A stretch of DNA of 34,660 bases from a virus (IMGVR_UViG_3300032284_003392:1-34660), one strand, 5' to 3'; shown: positions 7,862 through 16,504, counted from the first letter of the stretch. The notes: generated from the sequence alone by a model not told the origin. Program-made: numbers and translations.

Positions 7862-8197
7862 TTAACTTCTAGCTTTTCTTATTCTATCGTCATGATCTTT
7901 TTCTGTTATAGAATCCTCATGTTTAGGAAGCATTTCTGGCACTCGTTCCCAATAAGCCCACTGATCTTCATTTTGAGGATTTTGAAAAACCATACCTTTT
8001 TTCCAATATTTCTGAATTATTTCTTCAACTCGTTCTTTCGTTAAATTCGCTTCTTTTGCAATAGCAGCAATAGATCGCCATTGCCATTTAGAATTTCGTG
8101 CTAAAGCAATAAAAAACCCTTGTTCTTCATCACCTTGTTTTGTTCCTTGCGGATACACAGAAGTCCACTTGGGTGGCTTGATAACTTTATTAGACAT
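7862..8197 (-). CDS. Winged-helix-like DNA-binding protein
   Basis: 111 residues. Residues 38-85 read WRSIAAIAKEANLTKERVEEIIQ then KKGMVFQNPQNEDQWAYWERV, the helix-turn-helix plus wing pattern of small wHTH proteins. A GGAG site precedes ATG 8197. The C-terminus is charged. Regulatory role is inferred; target unknown. Confidence 0.55.
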   Translation of the reverse strand: MSNKVIKPPKWTSVYPQGTKQGDEEQGFFIALARNSKWQWRSIAAIAKEANLTKERVEEIIQKYWKKGMVFQNPQNEDQWAYWERVPEMLPKHEDSITEKDHDDRIRKARS

Positions 8198-8287
8198 AAA
8201 ATTTCTCCAAAAAACATAAAAAGTTTCATACTATATTATTAAGGAGTGTGAAAAAAATCAATCCTTAAATTTTAAAAAAGGCAAAAT

Positions 8288-8767
8288 ATGCGAAAAGGAC
8301 CAAAACTCAACAGATATGAACGTCGTGCTGTTCATGCTGAAAAGCTCAAAAACGACATGTCAGGAACTGGAATTTATGTTTACGAAAATAACACAGATGC
8401 AGATTTAAAATTGCCAAAAGCAACGGCATCTGGAATTAGAACAGTTGGACCAAGAAAAAGGTTTCAAGGGGATAGCTATTACATGTCTTGGGTTGGATCA
8501 CCAATGAATCTACTTCGATTTATTGAAGAAATTTCGCCAAAAGATAATCCTTTTCAAGAAAATACACAGGAGCAAAACATGGAAAATCAGAAAAAATTGT
8601 TGTTAGATCAACCAGATACAATTACAAATCAGGGAAAAATTGAACACGTCGTTGTTCAAAACCAACCACAACCGCTTAATGATTCTACTGGACCAGTTCA
8701 ACAAAGTACTGGAGAAGTCCTTTTGACAGAAGATCCTTTGGATGGCGTAGAAATTATTCTTGGCTAA
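8288..8767 (+). CDS. Conserved phage-like protein, unknown function
   Basis: 159 residues. Residues 1-85 look like a compact domain (RKGPKLNRYERRAVHAEKL, YVYENNTDADLKLPK, RFQGDSYYMSWVGSPMNLLRFIEE); residues 90-159 are Gln/Asn-rich and probably disordered. It starts at ATG 8288 after an AAAGGCAAAAT site and ends at a terminator. Structural or virion role is possible, not shown. Confidence 0.55.
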   Translation: MRKGPKLNRYERRAVHAEKLKNDMSGTGIYVYENNTDADLKLPKATASGIRTVGPRKRFQGDSYYMSWVGSPMNLLRFIEEISPKDNPFQENTQEQNMENQKKLLLDQPDTITNQGKIEHVVVQNQPQPLNDSTGPVQQSTGEVLLTEDPLDGVEIILG

Positions 8768-8776
8768 TTTTTATTC

Positions 8777-8812
8777 AAAAATATGACGGTCGCAAAAGAT
8801 CGTCATATTTTT
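8777..8812 (+). terminator. Hairpin terminator
   Basis: AAAATATGACGGTC and GATCGTCATATTTT pair (one G-T) around GCAAAA, followed by T-run. It separates the 8288-8767 gene from the promoter at 8824. Confidence 0.8.
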
Positions 8813-8823
8813 TTTAAACCTGC

Positions 8824-8852
8824 TTTACAACCAGAAAAAAAAGTGATACAAT
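8824..8852 (+). promoter_or_regulatory. Promoter A (TTTACA, 17 bases, TACAAT)
   Basis: Sigma70-like -35 TTTACA and -10 TACAAT with 17-base spacing, overlapping GTGATA (8843-8848). The same layout recurs at 11818 and 29967. Predicted transcription start is about 25 bases before the AAA+ gene. Confidence 0.6.
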
Positions 8853-8883
8853 TGTTTGTCAAAAAAAATTCTAAAGGACAACA

Positions 8884-10092
8884 ATGTACACTCTGACGCT
8901 CCAACGAACTATGAGCCGCCGCAAAAGCGACGTGTCCATGAAGGAACAAATTGACTATATTGTTTCCAGAGGACTTGCTGGTCATCGAGGACGTACATGG
9001 GAAGCATCTGTTCACATGTTTCCTCCCGAACACAATCCAAATGATACTTGGACATTCAAGTGTCGTTTGGATTTTCGTAAAATTAAAGGCGATGTTGCCA
9101 CTGTTGTCGAAGAAAAACAATGGCGAGACATTAAGAATATGATTGTCCAAACGGGCAAACGTGGACAATTTAAACAAAATTCTTGGACCAATATCGAAGA
9201 TTCCAATTCTAAAGGTTCTAGCATTTTGAATAATCTTTCAAATACCGCAACGTCTGCAATTAGCCAAGTTAATCAAATTATTTCACCAATTAATGCACCA
9301 ACATGGCAACAACTTGTTGTGCCGCCAGAATTACTTGGCGATGATAGCGATATTCATTTGGCAAATCATCCTGCATGGAATAAATTGTATGGTGTCGCTC
9401 CTCAGATTCGAATTCTTTTGAGCAATATTAAGCGTGCCCAAGAAACAAATGGGGAAAGTCGCAATCACGCTGTTTTATTTGGACATTCTGGATGTGGTAA
9501 AACCACAACGCTTCGTTCTTTGGAACAAATGTTCGGAGAAAATAGCGTTTTAAAGCTTGATGCAACCAGTACTACTCGTGCTGGTCTAGAAAAACTATTC
9601 TTTAATCAATTGACTGATATTCCGCCACTTGTTTTTATGGAAGAAGCAGAAAAAGCTGATCCAGAAGCACTTAAGATTTGGCTGGGAGCATTGGATGATC
9701 GTGGAGAAATTCGAAAGGTTAATTTCCGGGTAAATCAAATTCGTGCTTTGAAAGTTTTGTTCATCTGTACTGTTAACAACAAATCATTGTTTGATCGCAT
9801 GATGGGCAGCGATGGTAGCGAAGCAGGTGCTTTGTCTAGTCGTTGTGTAACTCAAATTTATTATCCAAGACCAACCGAAATGATTCTACATCAGATTTTG
9901 ATTAAAGAAATTCGGGAAAAAGGTGGTCGTGAAGAATGGATTGCTCCTGCAATCCAAATGGCTAAAGAATTGGGAGCAACAGATCCTCGAATTGTACGCA
10001 GTTATTTGGCGGGCGGCGATAGACTTTTAGACAAAAGCTATCAACGTGACTGGATTGCCGTTTATGAAGCCAGAAAGTCATTTAATAAATAA
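8884..10092 (+). CDS. AAA+ ATPase (RuvB/clamp-loader-like core)
   Basis: 402 residues. N-terminal part (1-140) has an unrecognised domain. The AAA+ core shows Walker A GHSGCGKTT (200-208), Walker B PPLVFMEEAEKAD (247-259), sensor-1 FICTVNN (293-299) and a candidate Arg finger in ALSSRC (R320), then a helical lid (residues 330-400). AGGACAACA gives the ribosome site. It uses promoter A. The core resembles clamp-loader or RuvB-type ATPases, but it is not a T4 gp44 match; role in replication or packaging is inferred. Confidence 0.7.
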   Translation: MYTLTLQRTMSRRKSDVSMKEQIDYIVSRGLAGHRGRTWEASVHMFPPEHNPNDTWTFKCRLDFRKIKGDVATVVEEKQWRDIKNMIVQTGKRGQFKQNSWTNIEDSNSKGSSILNNLSNTATSAISQVNQIISPINAPTWQQLVVPPELLGDDSDIHLANHPAWNKLYGVAPQIRILLSNIKRAQETNGESRNHAVLFGHSGCGKTTTLRSLEQMFGENSVLKLDATSTTRAGLEKLFFNQLTDIPPLVFMEEAEKADPEALKIWLGALDDRGEIRKVNFRVNQIRALKVLFICTVNNKSLFDRMMGSDGSEAGALSSRCVTQIYYPRPTEMILHQILIKEIREKGGREEWIAPAIQMAKELGATDPRIVRSYLAGGDRLLDKSYQRDWIAVYEARKSFNK

Positions 10093-10093
10093 A

Positions 10094-10588
10094 TTATTCT
10101 GCGTATTTTTCAAACAACCTTTTCACTTTATTTAAATGCACATTCATATCGATTCGCATTTGATTTGAATTAACATCAGGATTGTTAATTCCAGCGGAAC
10201 TTGTAATAGAAACATTTGTTCCTTTTCTGCTCGGAGATAAAACTATTTCTGATGTAGAAAATTCAATTCCTCCTGAAACAGATTCAACCAAAACGGACTT
10301 ATGAATATATTTGTCGCCCTTTTTTTCTACAGTTTCTTGTGCAACCCAAACAAAAACACCTTTAGCACTATTACGGCGAACTTTTATTTTCCCATTACCT
10401 AAATCTTTTACTAAATCTACTCCTGCTGCTTCACGGATTTCACCTTTGTGAGAATTCATCCAAGCATTGACTTTCTCAACAGAAACTTTTAAATTAAATT
10501 CTTTATCCAAAGTCGCTTCAGAGTCAGCAGCCAAAGAATAATTGATAAAAAACAAAAGGGAAAATAATGCAAAAACAAACTTGTTCAT
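10094..10588 (-). CDS. Exported protein with signal peptide
   Basis: 164 residues with a clear signal peptide (MNKFVFALFSLLFFINYSLA, cleavage after SLA). The mature part is rich in Lys and Asp/Glu with VKVRRNSAKGVFVWVAQETVE and a charged C-terminal helix (NVHLNKVKRLFEKYAE). CAGGAGTG precedes ATG. No family recognised; with the LolA-like protein it is one of two exported proteins here. It ends two bases after the convergent AAA+ gene. Confidence 0.65.
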   Translation of the reverse strand: MNKFVFALFSLLFFINYSLAADSEATLDKEFNLKVSVEKVNAWMNSHKGEIREAAGVDLVKDLGNGKIKVRRNSAKGVFVWVAQETVEKKGDKYIHKSVLVESVSGGIEFSTSEIVLSPSRKGTNVSITSSAGINNPDVNSNQMRIDMNVHLNKVKRLFEKYAE

Positions 10589-10642
10589 TTGAACACTCCT
10601 GTAATATTAGATAAAGATATCTATGACAAAGGGATAAAAAAA

Positions 10643-11374
10643 ATGAAAGCAGCAATTTTGGCTGGTGGCGAAGGAACTCGCTTGAAGCCTTTGACCAATG
10701 TCACAAACAAATGTTTATTGCCGGTTTATGATCAACCAATGATCTACTATCCCATTCAAACACTAGTAAACAGCGGGATAAAAGATATTTTATTGGTTTG
10801 CGGTGGAAATTCAGCAGGAGAATTTGTTAGAATTCTAGGAAATGGCGAAAACTTTGGAATCAAAAATCTAAATTACGCCTATCAAAGCAAAGCGAAAGGC
10901 ATTGCAGACGCACTTTTATTGGCTGAAGAATGGGCTGGAAATTCACCAATTACGGTAATTTTGGCTGACAACATATTTGAAAACCCAATTCCCGATGTTG
11001 TTAGCGAATTTGATAAAAACCCCGATGGGGCAACACTATTTCTAACAGAAGTAGAACATCCAGAATGTTATGGCGTGGTAGAATTAGATGATTCAAATGC
11101 AATCATCGGAATTGAAGAAAAGCCAAAACAACCTAAGTCTAATTTAATTTCTGCGGGATTGTACATATACGATTCAAGCGTATGGAACAGAATTAAAAAT
11201 CTAAAACCATCATCCAGAAACGAATTGGAAATTACAGATTTAAACAGCACATATCTACGAGACAATAAACTGCAAGCCCATAAAATCAAAGGTTGGTGGG
11301 CTGATGCAGGAGAAAGTTTGGATGGTTATACGCAAGTTTGTTATGAAGTCAGAAAACTTAGGAAAGGAATATAA
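10643..11374 (+). CDS. rmlA: Glucose-1-phosphate thymidylyltransferase-like nucleotidyltransferase
   Basis: About 243 residues from ATG 10643, preceded by AAAGGGATAAAAAAA; an upstream TTG would overlap the divergent gene. The N-terminus MKAAILAGGEGTRLKPLTN carries the GGxGTRLxPLT nucleotide-binding loop, followed by NKCLLPVYDQPMIYYPIQTL, VILADN metal site and NLISAGLYIYDSSVW, all typical of RmlA. It is shorter than bacterial RmlA (about 290), lacking part of the C-terminal extension used for allosteric control. Product would be dTDP-glucose or a similar sugar nucleotide, feeding a glycosyltransferase such as those at 4595 and 24996; this link is inferred. Confidence 0.8.
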   Translation: MKAAILAGGEGTRLKPLTNVTNKCLLPVYDQPMIYYPIQTLVNSGIKDILLVCGGNSAGEFVRILGNGENFGIKNLNYAYQSKAKGIADALLLAEEWAGNSPITVILADNIFENPIPDVVSEFDKNPDGATLFLTEVEHPECYGVVELDDSNAIIGIEEKPKQPKSNLISAGLYIYDSSVWNRIKNLKPSSRNELEITDLNSTYLRDNKLQAHKIKGWWADAGESLDGYTQVCYEVRKLRKGI

Positions 11375-11376
11375 AT

Positions 11377-11811
11377 TTGCAAGAGCTTATTCTTATGAGA
11401 GGGGCACCGGGTTCTGGAAAAAGTTACAAAGCAAAAACGCTTGTTAAAAGTGGAGTCATTTTTTCCACCGATGATTTCTTTTATGTTGATGGAATCTATC
11501 AATTTGATTTGTCAAAAATCCAAGAATATCATCAAAAAAATCAAAAACGAACAGAAGATGCGATGAAACAAGGAATTTCTCCTATTGTTGTTGACAATAC
11601 AAATACAACAGCTTGGGAAATGAAGCGATATGTCAATTTGGCAGATCAATATGGATACAAAATTTCTTTAGAAACGCCAGACACAGAATGGGCGTGGAAC
11701 TCAGAAGAATTAGCCAAACGAAACACTCACGGTGTGCCAAAAGACACAATTGATCGCATGCTTGCAAGATTCCAACATGAAATTAGCTTGGATGAAATTA
11801 GAAATTCATAA
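11377..11811 (+). CDS. P-loop kinase (AAA_33 / N4BP2-like polynucleotide-kinase family)
   Basis: 144 residues, TTG start at 11377, three bases after the rmlA stop, with GGAAAGGAAT upstream. Walker A GAPGSGKS is at 9-16, the substrate-binding D-D after the second strand (FSTDDFF) is present, and IVVDNTNTTAWEM matches the NT-rich loop of the AAA_33 family. T4 polynucleotide kinase has the same kinase fold but also a phosphatase domain, absent here. RNA or DNA 5'-end or small-molecule phosphorylation is possible; substrate unknown. Confidence 0.65.
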   Translation: MQELILMRGAPGSGKSYKAKTLVKSGVIFSTDDFFYVDGIYQFDLSKIQEYHQKNQKRTEDAMKQGISPIVVDNTNTTAWEMKRYVNLADQYGYKISLETPDTEWAWNSEELAKRNTHGVPKDTIDRMLARFQHEISLDEIRNS

Positions 11812-11817
11812 TTTCTC

Positions 11818-11845
11818 TTTACAATCTCAAAAATTGTGATAAAAT
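11818..11845 (+). promoter_or_regulatory. Promoter B (TTTACA, 16 bases, TAAAAT)
   Basis: TTTACA at 11818-11823 and TAAAAT at 11840-11845, with GTGATA at 11836-11841. Matches promoters A and C. It precedes the nadV gene by about 40 bases. Confidence 0.6.
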
Positions 11846-11885
11846 TTGACATCGGATAAATTTACTTTTTCTCAGAAAGAACAAA

Positions 11886-13262
11886 ATGAATTGGTTGAAC
11901 AACATTTGCTGTTTGACAGATAGCTACAAATGCACACACTATCCGCAATATCCTGCTGGAACAAAAAGGATTTATGCCTATTTTGAATCTCGTTGTGGTT
12001 CTTTGTATCCAGAAACGACATTTTTTGGACTTCAATATTTTATTAAAGAATATCTTGAAGGCAAAGTTGTTACAAAAGAAAAGATTGATGAAGCAGAAGA
12101 AATTTTCAATCTTCACTTTGGGTCACATGTGTTTAACCGTGCTGGTTGGGAACACATTCTTAAAAAGCACAAAGGACGATTGCCAATCGAAATTAAAGCT
12201 GCTCCAGAAGGGAGTGTTTTCAAAGAATCAAATGTTTTGATGACAGTTGAGAATACTGATCCAGAAGCATATTGGCTTACCAATTATTTGGAAACATTGC
12301 TTGTTCAGACATGGTATCCTTCTACTGTGGCTACGCAAAGTCGTGCCATGAAAAAGATCATTTTGCGATATCTTTCAGAAACTGGAGATCCTAGTCTGAT
12401 TGATTTCAAGCTTCACGACTTTGGTTTTCGTGGAGTAACTTGTCCCGAACAAGCTGCAATCGGCGGTGCTGCTCATCTTGTAAATTTCAAGGGAACAGAT
12501 ACTGTCGCAGCACTGATGATGCTTCGCAAATATTATGGCGAAGAAATGGCTGGGTTTTCTATTCCTGCCGCAGAGCATAGTACGATTACTTCGTGGCGTC
12601 GAGACAATGAAGTTGAAGCTTGCCGTAACATGCTTAAACAATATCCCACTGGTCTGGTTGCCTGCGTAAGCGACAGCTACGACATTTATAATTGCTGTGC
12701 CAACATTTGGGGTGGAGTTTTGAAAGATGAAATTCTGGCTCGTGATGGAGTTTTGGTTGTCCGTCCTGACTCTGGAGATCCCCCAACCGTTGTTGTAAAG
12801 GTTTTGGATATTCTTGGAGAGAAGTTTGGCTTCACCACTAATTCCAAGGGATTTAAAGTTCTGCATCCAAAAGTCCGTGTTATTCAAGGTGATGGAATTG
12901 ATTTCAACATGCTTGATTTAATTTTGGTCATGATGCAAAGTCGTGGATGGTCAGCAGACAACATCGCCTTTGGATCGGGTGGTGGACTTTTGCAAAAGAT
13001 CAATCGTGATACTCAAAAGTTTGCATTTAAGTGTGCATCTGCCACAATTGGCGATGAAGAACGTGACGTTTTTAAGCAACCAGTTACTGACAACGGAAAG
13101 AAATCAAAAGCTGGTAGAATGAAATTGATTCACGATGGGACAAATTATGTCACTGTTCCAGAATCTAGTGAAGGTGAAGATGTTTTGCAATTTGTCTTTA
13201 GAAATGGCAAATTGCTAATCGATCAAAGTTTTGCTGAAATTAGAAAAAGAAGTGAAATTTAA
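11886..13262 (+). CDS. nadV: Nicotinamide phosphoribosyltransferase (NAMPT)
   Basis: 458 residues, near the usual length. It converts nicotinamide and PRPP to nicotinamide mononucleotide. Seen in the sequence: TDSYKCTHYPQYP (11-23), KLHDFGFRGVTCPEQAAIGG (175-194), NFKGTDTVA (D205, matching human Asp219), PAAEHSTI with His231 matching human catalytic His247, VRPDSGDPP (R293, D295), and GSGGGLLQ near 363. All catalytic residues are intact. NAMPT genes are known in large phages, sometimes with an NMN adenylyltransferase; none is seen here. A small wHTH gene follows one base after the stop. Confidence 0.92.
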   Translation: MNWLNNICCLTDSYKCTHYPQYPAGTKRIYAYFESRCGSLYPETTFFGLQYFIKEYLEGKVVTKEKIDEAEEIFNLHFGSHVFNRAGWEHILKKHKGRLPIEIKAAPEGSVFKESNVLMTVENTDPEAYWLTNYLETLLVQTWYPSTVATQSRAMKKIILRYLSETGDPSLIDFKLHDFGFRGVTCPEQAAIGGAAHLVNFKGTDTVAALMMLRKYYGEEMAGFSIPAAEHSTITSWRRDNEVEACRNMLKQYPTGLVACVSDSYDIYNCCANIWGGVLKDEILARDGVLVVRPDSGDPPTVVVKVLDILGEKFGFTTNSKGFKVLHPKVRVIQGDGIDFNMLDLILVMMQSRGWSADNIAFGSGGGLLQKINRDTQKFAFKCASATIGDEERDVFKQPVTDNGKKSKAGRMKLIHDGTNYVTVPESSEGEDVLQFVFRNGKLLIDQSFAEIRKRSEI

Positions 13263-13263
13263 T

Positions 13264-13497
13264 ATGGGAAAATACATTAGCTCTGCCGCCAAGAAGACGC
13301 CACTTATAGATCAAATTGTAAATGTTCTTCGTCGTGGTCCATGTAGTGCAATGCAAATCAGCAAAAGACTTGGCACCAGTTCGAGCAATGTTTCAGCAGT
13401 TTGTTATAGAAATTTAGATATCTTCGAAAAGCTTGAAGAAAAACAAATTGGCGATAAAAGACCTGTTTATTTTTGGAAGTTGAGAAATCCAGAATAA
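13264..13497 (+). CDS. Small winged-helix protein downstream of nadV
   Basis: 77 residues from ATG 13264, one base after the nadV stop. Residues 14-65 show a wHTH pattern: LIDQIVNVLRRGPCSAMQIS, then KRLGTSSSNVSAVCYRNL (recognition helix) and a wing (IGDKRPVYFWKL). Its position suggests regulation within this operon or of host genes; inferred. A strong terminator follows. Confidence 0.65.
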   Translation: MGKYISSAAKKTPLIDQIVNVLRRGPCSAMQISKRLGTSSSNVSAVCYRNLDIFEKLEEKQIGDKRPVYFWKLRNPE

Positions 13498-13528
13498 AAA
13501 AAATCCCCCAGAAATGGGGGATTTTTTT
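13497..13528. terminator. Bidirectional terminator after the nadV operon
   Basis: AAAAAAATCCCCC and GGGGGATTTTTTT pair around AGAAAT. It overlaps the stop of the convergent Nudix gene (13527). Confidence 0.9.
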
Positions 13529-13976
13529 ATTTATCTCTTTCATCTAGCCATTCTTTAAAAGACTTTTTATTGGGAAATTTTTTCTTAATTGCCTTCAATA
13601 ATTCTGGCCAAGCTTTTTTTAATCTTGGATGAAGCCTCATTTCTTCTATTTTTTTTATTGAAGCCCACTTGTAATCATCGTGTTCTTTGGATATTTCCAC
13701 ATCAAAAGGTTTTTTGATAGCAAACAAAAATGTATGAAAATGGTGATCTCCATCAACATCTTGATAATGTCCAAATTGGACACCTTCACATGATCCACAT
13801 TCTTCCTTCGTTTCACGCTTTGCAACTTCTATAGGCGTTTCGTTTTCTCTTGCTCTGCCACCGGGAATACCCCAACGTCCCTTATTGTCGCTATCGCCAT
13901 CTCTTTTTAGAAGTAAAATCTTTTTTCCATCAGTAAAAAGAATTCCTCCACCAAGTCTGCCAAAATATTTTTTCAT
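13527..13976 (-). CDS. Nudix hydrolase
   Basis: 149 residues. The Nudix box fits G-x5-E-x7-R-E-x-x-E-E-x-G: GGRARENETPIEVAKRETKE then ECG, with Thr in place of the usual hydrophobic residue after RE. Residues before it (GGGILFTDGKKILLLKRDGD) and WGIPGG are typical. There is no nucleotidyltransferase domain, so it is not a NadM-type fusion. The start overlaps the upstream stop by four bases (ATGA), so translation is coupled. It could hydrolyse ADP-ribose or damaged nucleotides; substrate unproven. Confidence 0.8.
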   Translation of the reverse strand: MKKYFGRLGGGILFTDGKKILLLKRDGDSDNKGRWGIPGGRARENETPIEVAKRETKEECGSCEGVQFGHYQDVDGDHHFHTFLFAIKKPFDVEISKEHDDYKWASIKKIEEMRLHPRLKKAWPELLKAIKKKFPNKKSFKEWLDERDK

Positions 13977-14566
13977 TGTTTTGGTCCTCTCTTTAATGGT
14001 ACAGGACGAAGATTTGGAATATTTCTATCTGGCTGTCCTTTAAGATGATGCATCGTATTATGTAATTCTTTCGTTATATCTGCTGCTGTATCGGCAGTAC
14101 ATTCTTTGGAACTTTGAATAGAAACTGTTTTTCGATCCTTATTATAAAAGCCTTTACTTAGCACAAAACAGTTTCGTTCATGATTCCATGTGACCATGCC
14201 TATCCATTCTCCATTATCCCAATTTCTAGAAGAAACTAGCAATCGCAATGGTTTTTCTGTGAAAACGTGTTTTGTGTGATATCCATATTTCTTCAACGCA
14301 GCAGAAACATATCCAAGACAAATCTTGGCGAAACCTTCAAGAGCTTCTTTTTTGTTTGTTCTATAATTAACTTCGATGGCGTATCTTGAAGTTTCAACTG
14401 ATTCAATTAAATTTTCATGGCGATGTTCATGATACGTTTTCATTGAACCACAAATGCTTGCGCTAAAATATTCTTGGCAAATACGTAAAAAATGGTCTTG
14501 AGATACTGTATGTTCAGTATATTCATCAAGATTTTTTTCCTTTCGCCAATTTTGGAAATCTTTCAT
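13973..14566 (-). CDS. MKDFQNW-tagged protein, unknown function
   Basis: 197 residues, ATG at 14566. It begins MKDFQNWRKE, with Phe, Trp and Glu10 arranged as in the T4 capsid-targeting peptide and the other tagged proteins of this window. The body is alpha/beta with a central charged region and ends in Pro/Arg (NLRPVPLKRGPKQ). No enzymatic motif recognised. Coupled to the Nudix gene by ATGA overlap. Confidence 0.6.
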   Translation of the reverse strand: MKDFQNWRKEKNLDEYTEHTVSQDHFLRICQEYFSASICGSMKTYHEHRHENLIESVETSRYAIEVNYRTNKKEALEGFAKICLGYVSAALKKYGYHTKHVFTEKPLRLLVSSRNWDNGEWIGMVTWNHERNCFVLSKGFYNKDRKTVSIQSSKECTADTAADITKELHNTMHHLKGQPDRNIPNLRPVPLKRGPKQ

Positions 14567-14595
14567 TTAAACCTCTCATATGAGAAAAATTAAGC

Positions 14596-15468
14596 TTACA
14601 TCATACGTGGACCCAACAAATCGCCCCATCTATTAAGTAATTTTTCTTCCCAATCTTTCTTTTCTTGTAAACCCTCAGCTAAAATTGTTTGTCCATCCAA
14701 CTGAACTCCTCCATTTGGACCGGGAGGATTCATGATCCTGCTACGAATTCTTCCTAATATAATTTTAGCGAATGCCAATGCACCTTCTTGCATTGCCTGT
14801 GTAACCAATTTAAAGTCTGGTCTACGTTGTAAGTATCTTACAGCAACTGGATAGGATCTATAAGGAACTGGATATAATTTTATATTGTTATATCCACCTA
14901 AAAATTCCCATCCACCTTGTTGTCCAGACACACGGTTGTACATATCTTCGTATTGTTTGTACATTACCCAATCTGACATTTTTCCCCACACAGGCTGTTG
15001 CGGGTTAATACCACCAGCAATTGAGCCATATGCTCCTGCGCCCATGTATTCCAGTGGAATCACACCACCCAAATCTGATGCGGAGAAAGCATAATTGGCA
15101 GTTTCCTTGTAAGAAATATGTCTTACGAAGCCAACATCATTTGGTAAGGTATAAACACTTTGACCCGGAGTTGTATAAAAAGAGTAATATTGAAAATATT
15201 CCATAGGAGCATAATCTTCGAATATCTGAAGAGAAAAATCAATGCAATTCTCTAATTGTTGATCATCTAGTTCTAGAGGAATAACAGGTGCTCCCAACAT
15301 GGTAAGAACATAATCTTTAATTTGTTCTCTAACCTTTGCTCTATTTCTGCGTGGACCAATTGGATCTATAGGATCTGTAGGTCCAAGATTATTGCAACCC
15401 TGTCCACATGAAAGATTTGAAAATTGGTCTGGGGTTGGTCGTGGTATAGAAAGAATATTATTAGCCAT
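14596..15468 (-). CDS. Virion protein, neck/connector-like (putative)
   Basis: 290 residues. After a Pro-rich leader, residues 47-75 read VREQIKDYVLTMLGAPVIPL then ELDDQQLENCIDF, a pattern seen in head-tail connector or neck proteins of large myophages, followed by TTPGQSVYTLP and a long beta-rich region. The late-type motif at 15497-15507 lies 28 bases upstream. The exact morphogenetic role is not settled by sequence alone. Confidence 0.5.
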   Translation of the reverse strand: MANNILSIPRPTPDQFSNLSCGQGCNNLGPTDPIDPIGPRRNRAKVREQIKDYVLTMLGAPVIPLELDDQQLENCIDFSLQIFEDYAPMEYFQYYSFYTTPGQSVYTLPNDVGFVRHISYKETANYAFSASDLGGVIPLEYMGAGAYGSIAGGINPQQPVWGKMSDWVMYKQYEDMYNRVSGQQGGWEFLGGYNNIKLYPVPYRSYPVAVRYLQRRPDFKLVTQAMQEGALAFAKIILGRIRSRIMNPPGPNGGVQLDGQTILAEGLQEKKDWEEKLLNRWGDLLGPRMM

Positions 15469-15496
15469 AAAAATTATTGCCCCAAATTAATTGTTG

Positions 15497-15507
15497 TTTT
15501 ATATATC
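15497..15507 (-). promoter_or_regulatory. Candidate late promoter motif GATATATAAAA
   Basis: Minus-strand GATATATAAAA, identical to the motif before the fibre gene, 28 bases before the 290-residue virion gene. Confidence 0.35.
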
Positions 15508-15578
15508 TATTCAAATTTTGAATAAAAGTCATCATTGCAGTGATAACTATCTTAAATTATTACAGAAAGGCAAATTCA

Positions 15579-15860
15579 ATGGCTAGTTGGCTGGATTACT
15601 TAGCAAACCCCCGCAGCAATCAACTTAAAAAGGTAATGTTTGAAGTACTTAAAGAAAGATATTCTCAAAACGACCAAATAATTGAACGAGTTGGAGCTTC
15701 GCTTTTGACAGAATCAGATACAAATTCTTTTTTGAAATTAGTGACTGATATTTATGAAACAGCGTATATGAAAGCAGTAAGCGATCATCGTGAACAACTT
15801 GCTAAAGCAGGTTTGGTTGCCAGAATTGTGCCACAAAATCAAAAATCAAATGAAGGCTGA
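15579..15860 (+). CDS. Small helical protein, unknown function
   Basis: 93 residues from ATG 15579, chosen for the GAAAGG site; an earlier in-frame start at 15540 lacks one. Mostly helical with charged residues (KKVMFEVLKERYSQNDQIIERV). Ends 22 bases inside the convergent gene. No family recognised. Confidence 0.6.
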   Translation: MASWLDYLANPRSNQLKKVMFEVLKERYSQNDQIIERVGASLLTESDTNSFLKLVTDIYETAYMKAVSDHREQLAKAGLVARIVPQNQKSNEG

Positions 15861-16462
15861 TACTCTGAAATCATTGCGGTCAATAACCATCCTCCTGCTT
15901 TACTTTCTTTGTTTTGGACTTTCCACCACCTTTTAAAGTTGCTTTTTGGATACAGAATTGATCCGGCTTCGATTTTATCTACATCCGTCCAAATCTCTAT
16001 CATTAAATCTTCTTGTTTTATTATAACGCCTTCAAAAGAAGTAGGTTTTTCATATTGTATCGTGTTATATGTTTCTCCATAAAGATCATCTCTTCTTTGG
16101 CGAATTTTAGCAGGAAGACAATGTATAAATGTTTTTTCTATTCCATCATTAGATAATTCTTCTTGTCTTTTTTCGTCAACTTTTACAACTGGAGTTCTAT
16201 CAACGACAGAATATTCTTTTTCTTGTTCTATAGGCTTTTCGACAACCTTAATTTCTTCTTTTGCATCGTCCAAATCTTGAAGAAATGTATTTTTTACTTG
16301 AAAATCCGAAGAAATAGGGTCTACTTTTGAAGTATCTTCTGCTTTTTCATCTTGCCATTCCATATTGTGGACTTTGAATTCTTCCCATATCTCTTGTGAT
16401 TTCATGACAGGATTTGGAGATCTAAGCTTATATACTGTACCATTTTTATTATAAAGTGCCAT
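15839..16462 (-). CDS. MALYNKNGTVYKL-type protein with acidic middle
   Basis: 207 residues. N-terminus MALYNKNGTVYKL matches that of the divergent protein at 16938 (MPLLNSDGTPYKL). The middle (40-105) is acidic and Lys-rich, probably flexible; the C-terminal 100 residues form a compact domain (FEGVIIKQEDLMIEIWTDVD, FKRWWKVQNKE, GGWLLTAMISEYQPSF). Possibly a virion or neck component; function unknown. GGAG lies 11 bases before ATG. Confidence 0.55.
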   Translation of the reverse strand: MALYNKNGTVYKLRSPNPVMKSQEIWEEFKVHNMEWQDEKAEDTSKVDPISSDFQVKNTFLQDLDDAKEEIKVVEKPIEQEKEYSVVDRTPVVKVDEKRQEELSNDGIEKTFIHCLPAKIRQRRDDLYGETYNTIQYEKPTSFEGVIIKQEDLMIEIWTDVDKIEAGSILYPKSNFKRWWKVQNKESKAGGWLLTAMISEYQPSFDF

Positions 16463-16504
16463 GTAATATATATCTCCAGATGGTTTTAGAAAAGGAAAAT
16501 AAAA

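Noticed and set aside
13527-13976. Nudix protein as bifunctional NMN adenylyltransferase
   Set aside because: Only the Nudix domain is present; no nucleotidyltransferase motif or length for it.
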